Shown piece after piece: positions 61,184 through 64,000 of a stretch of DNA of 64,000 bases. Source of the stretch: Caballeronia sordidicola (lineage in GTDB: Bacteria > Pseudomonadota > Gammaproteobacteria > Burkholderiales > Burkholderiaceae); assembly GCF_002220365.1 (NCBI RefSeq), contig NZ_MTHB01000036.1, forward strand, positions 49,052 to 113,051, given 5' to 3'. The number at the start of each line of letters is the position of its first letter. Within the stretch, counting starts at the first letter, position 1. The translations under genes and the position numbers were made by a program. Under the pieces are notes generated by a model. It saw only the letters and a program-made list of their open reading frames with translations. It was not told the origin of the DNA and made no database searches.

Positions 61184-61471
61184 ATGATCAAGAAGCTTTC
61201 AGCCGACGAAACGTCCAAACTTCTCGCGGAGTTAGAGCACTGGCAACTCACTGCGGATAGCTGCGCAATTCTCCGAAGCTTCAAGTTTGCTGACTTCAAC
61301 GAGGCATTCGGTTTCATGACCCGCGTGGCAATAAAAGCGCAGGAAATGGATCACCATCCAGAATGGTCGAACGTGTATAACAAGGTGGACATCACGCTCA
61401 CCACCCATGCGGCGAAAGGTCTGACAGACCGCGATATAACGCTCGCGAAGTTCATCGACTCCATAACTTGA
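61184..61471 (+). CDS. phhB: Pterin-4a-carbinolamine dehydratase
   Basis: Recycles the tetrahydrobiopterin-4a-carbinolamine formed by phenylalanine hydroxylase. 95 residues, full-length for the family. The active site is clear in [22 protein letters not shown] (residues about 57-78) with the His-His-Pro motif. No phhA (phenylalanine 4-monooxygenase) lies between it and the divergent Lrp gene, nor immediately after. PhhB proteins without PhhA nearby can also act as RNA- or protein-binding cofactors in other organisms. Confidence 0.93.
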   Translation: MIKKLSADETSKLLAELEHWQLTADSCAILRSFKFADFNEAFGFMTRVAIKAQEMDHHPEWSNVYNKVDITLTTHAAKGLTDRDITLAKFIDSIT

Positions 61472-62042
61472 ACCGCCTGACATTCGCTTACCTACGCTGA
61501 CTTCTGCGACAAATGCGTAACAGTCGTATTACAAACGATGACATTCAAAATACGCAATAAGCGAGTTGGAAAGAGCCTGTACGGGACCGAAACTCCCTTA
61601 TTCGAAAGCAGAAACAAAGGTATTTGCAAGTCTGCGACAATGAAATCTTTCAGCGAGAAAGAAAACCCCTCGTACAGGCGTAAGCTTTCACTATGCTCCA
61701 GGCGCTCTGACCATTCCAGTCCATCGGCGGCACAGACCGACACTGTACAATCAGCAGCGCATACGGTTTGGACCGTCCGTTTCTCTCGTTTAACGACCGA
61801 ATTTGTCGCCACGGGGACTAATGGTCGTGCTGGAAAGTGGTCGCGGGGTGGCGTCTGCGAAGCGGGGAATTCTGGCTTGTCCAGCCGCAGGAGAATCGCT
61901 GCACGGCGAGGCGCGGTGCAGCGTTTGGCGTAAAAAGATTGCTGATATAACTCGGACGCGCCGCGGTAAAGAAAGGTAGGCAATTCCGGCTGGCGGCCGC
62001 GACGCGCAATCGAGCCCAACCCATCGTATAAGAGCGACTTCC
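61472..62042. other. 571-bp gap before the two-component genes
   Basis: AT-richer than its surroundings. Two overlapping open frames on opposite strands (61492-62019 and 61538-61933) have no start signals or recognised content. An interrupted inverted repeat, GCCTGTACG (61575-61583) with CGTACAGGC (61671-61679), is present. Confidence 0.5.
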
Positions 62043-62732
62043 ATGCGAATCCTTCTGATCGAAGACGACCGCCCCATCGCGCGCGGCATTCAAAGTAGCC
62101 TTGAACAAGCCGGCTTTACCGTCGATATGGTCCACGACGGCATTTTCGCGGAGCAAGCGCTCACGCAAAATCGCCATGAATTGGTGATTCTCGATCTCGG
62201 CTTGCCGGGTATCGACGGCATGACGCTGTTGTCGCGTTTCCGTCAGGGCAATCGTCATACGCCAGTGATTATCCTGACCGCACGCGACGAACTGCATGAC
62301 CGCGTCCAGGGCCTGAACAGCGGCGCGGACGACTACATGCTCAAACCGTTTGAACCCGCTGAACTCGAAGCGCGCATTCGCGCTGTGATGCGCCGCAGCG
62401 GCCCGCATGGCGATGTACCGCGTCCGGAAGTATCGTTGGGGGGCTTGCGCCTGTCGGGCGTCGATCGTCGCATTTTCAACGACGAAAAACCGCTTGAACT
62501 GTCGCCGCGTGAATTCGCCGTGCTCGAAATGCTGTTGCTGCGCCACGGCCGCGTGGTCAGCAAGGCGCAGTTGCAGGATCACCTGACGCATTTCGGCGGT
62601 GATCTCGGCGACACCGCCATTGAAGTCTACGTGCACCGGGTTCGCAAGAAACTCGAAAACTGCCGCGTGGAAATCGTGACGGTGCGAGGTTTCGGCTACT
62701 TGCTGCAGGAAATCCGGCAGACCGCCGCGTAA
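62043..62732 (+). CDS. OmpR-family response regulator, TctD-like
   Basis: A 229-residue response regulator. The receiver domain covers residues 1-115: acidic pocket EDD (7-9), phospho-acceptor Asp-51 in LVILDLGLPG, Thr in ILTARD and Lys in YMLKPFE. A winged-helix DNA-binding domain occupies about 130-222 (ELSPREFAVLEMLLLRHGRVVSKAQL, VRGFGYLL). It is followed after 48 bp by its kinase. The partner sensor resembles TctE, so control of a tricarboxylate or similar transporter is plausible but unproven. Confidence 0.92.
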   Translation: MRILLIEDDRPIARGIQSSLEQAGFTVDMVHDGIFAEQALTQNRHELVILDLGLPGIDGMTLLSRFRQGNRHTPVIILTARDELHDRVQGLNSGADDYMLKPFEPAELEARIRAVMRRSGPHGDVPRPEVSLGGLRLSGVDRRIFNDEKPLELSPREFAVLEMLLLRHGRVVSKAQLQDHLTHFGGDLGDTAIEVYVHRVRKKLENCRVEIVTVRGFGYLLQEIRQTAA

Positions 62733-62780
62733 GCGGTTTGTCGATCGCACAACCAGCCTGACAAGCGGTAACCCAGCACC

Positions 62781-64000
62781 TTGCGATTCCCTCCCCGGCG
62801 CACGCCCGACGAACGTTTCGACCGCGCCGACTGGCTGCATCTGGCTCGCTCGGCGACCACGTCTGCGGGCGTGCCGCCCAGCCTGCGGCGCTCGCTGCTG
62901 CGCCGCCTTGCCGCGCCGCTGTCGCTGCTCGCGTTAATGAGCGGATTGATGGCGTACTGGCTTGCGTGGCAGTACACGCAGCACGTGGTCGACCGCTCGT
63001 TGGCTGACCTCGCCACGGCTATCTCCAAGCAAATCCAGCTAGCGGGTGTCGACGCACCCGTGACGGTGCCCCCGCTTGCCCGCGCGATGTTCTCGGATCC
63101 TGTCGAACAACTGATCTACCGGATCAGCGACGGCGATAGCGAAATTGCCGGCGAACCCGATCTGCCGCTGACCGGAACGAACGTGCGCCGGATTCACTAC
63201 GCGTATGTCTTCGAGACGAACTACCAGGGCACGAGCGTGCGTGCCGCGCAGGTGCGCGTCGACCAGCCGCACGGCAATCCGATTGTCGTGGAAGTGGCTC
63301 AGCGCGTGGGCTCGCGGTATCGGATAGCGGTCGAGTTCATGGTCGCGATCATGATGCCGCTACTGCTCTTGTTGCTGGCGGGCTGGGTGATCGTGTGGCG
63401 CGTGGTGAACCAGCAGCTCAACCCGCTGACCGATCTCGCCGATACCCTCAACCGGCAGACCCACATGTCGCTGGAGCCTGTCGACGAATCCTTCGTTCCC
63501 GTCGAGATTCGTCCGTTGACGAGCGCGATGAACGCTCTCCTTGACCGACTGAAAACGGCGCTGGACGGCCAGCGCAAATTCATTGCCGATGCGGCCCACC
63601 AGCTTCGTACGCCGCTCACCGCCGTGAAACTGCACGCCGAACAGGCAGCGACCGCCAAGGACCCCACGAAGGTCCTTGACGCCGTCAAGGAGCTGCGGGC
63701 ATCGGCGGATCGGGCTGTGCGCTTGTCGAATCAACTGCTCTCGCTCGCTCGTGCCGAACCGGGCGAACAGGCCGCGCGTTTCGTCGACTTCGACTACGCC
63801 ACGCTCGCGTTCGAAACGGGCGCCGAATGGGTGCCACGCGCGCTGGCCGTGCGTATCGACATGGGCTTCCAGCGGCTCGACGATCCCGACAACGAGCATC
63901 CGCTGATCGTGCGTGGCAATCTTGTGCTGGTGCGTGAGGTGATCGGCAATCTCATCGATAACGCGCTGAAATACGTACCCACCTCGCGCGCCGAAGGCGC
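62781..64000 (+). CDS. Sensor histidine kinase, TctE-like (partial, runs off window)
   Basis: The first 406 codons of a membrane kinase; the end lies beyond 64000. The frame opens after a TAA at 62772, and the first usable start is a TTG at 62781. One membrane helix at about residues 45-68 is followed by a periplasmic sensor of the 2CSK_N type (about 70-175), then a second helix near 180-205. HAMP and the dimerisation helix follow, with the phospho-accepting His in FIADAAHQLRTPL near 275. The N box EVIGNLIDNALKY is at the very end, so the G boxes are not in view. Confidence 0.88.
   Translation, partial: MRFPPRRTPDERFDRADWLHLARSATTSAGVPPSLRRSLLRRLAAPLSLLALMSGLMAYWLAWQYTQHVVDRSLADLATAISKQIQLAGVDAPVTVPPLARAMFSDPVEQLIYRISDGDSEIAGEPDLPLTGTNVRRIHYAYVFETNYQGTSVRAAQVRVDQPHGNPIVVEVAQRVGSRYRIAVEFMVAIMMPLLLLLLAGWVIVWRVVNQQLNPLTDLADTLNRQTHMSLEPVDESFVPVEIRPLTSAMNALLDRLKTALDGQRKFIADAAHQLRTPLTAVKLHAEQAATAKDPTKVLDAVKELRASADRAVRLSNQLLSLARAEPGEQAARFVDFDYATLAFETGAEWVPRALAVRIDMGFQRLDDPDNEHPLIVRGNLVLVREVIGNLIDNALKYVPTSRAEG

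Noticed and set aside
61492..62019. Opposed open frames in the gap before the response regulator
   Set aside because: No ribosome-binding site, no recognised domain, and unusual composition on both strands.

Overview
The window looks like primary-chromosome DNA of a Burkholderia sensu lato species (Paraburkholderia or Caballeronia type). Evidence is the high GC content, the mnmG-rsmG-parA-parB-atpIBEFHAGDC block, a trifunctional PutA with an N-terminal ribbon-helix-helix domain, a glycine riboswitch ahead of gcvTHP, and abundant liv-type ABC transporters. Partition genes and parS sites suggest a position near the chromosome origin. No tRNA, rRNA, insertion sequence or CRISPR array was seen.

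Layout. 1-2.2 kb: a small lipoprotein and a TetR regulator divergent from an ABC-type membrane protein that lacks an ATPase domain, with two palindromic operators between them. 2.2-9.9 kb: tandem glycine riboswitch, gcvT, gcvH, gcvP, a strong terminator, a secreted alginate-lyase-like protein and sdaA, giving glycine cleavage and serine deamination. 9.7-12.8 kb: an accessory island with lower GC. It holds a frameshifted HTH antitoxin-like gene and a leftward operon encoding a PAAR spike protein, a zinc metalloprotease of the lysine-specific (aspzincin) type, an exported OmpA-like protein and an unknown protein. I read this as an orphan type VI secretion effector cassette and the most likely place for undescribed biology. 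13-30.5 kb: a ThDP enzyme, two AMP-forming ligases, an orphan liv binding protein, putA, priA, hemE, a PheC-like periplasmic protein and an HSL-type esterase.

30.8-44.6 kb, all leftward: the F1Fo ATP synthase operon, an SLC13-type permease, parB, parA, rsmG and mnmG. Three parS sites (two perfect, one with a single mismatch) lie inside and just beyond mnmG. 44.9-56.8 kb: two complete branched-chain amino-acid-type ABC systems on the minus strand. The first has a LivM-LivG fusion and two tandem paralogous binding proteins; the second has five separate genes. 57.2-64 kb: a GMC oxidoreductase divergent from a LysR regulator, a CYTH-domain protein, an Lrp/AsnC regulator divergent from phhB, and a TctD/TctE-like two-component pair whose kinase runs off the window end.

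Start codons were chosen from family length, visible ribosome-binding sites and promoter positions, so several coding regions are shorter than the longest open frame. Function calls rest on recognisable motifs and family knowledge, with no database search.
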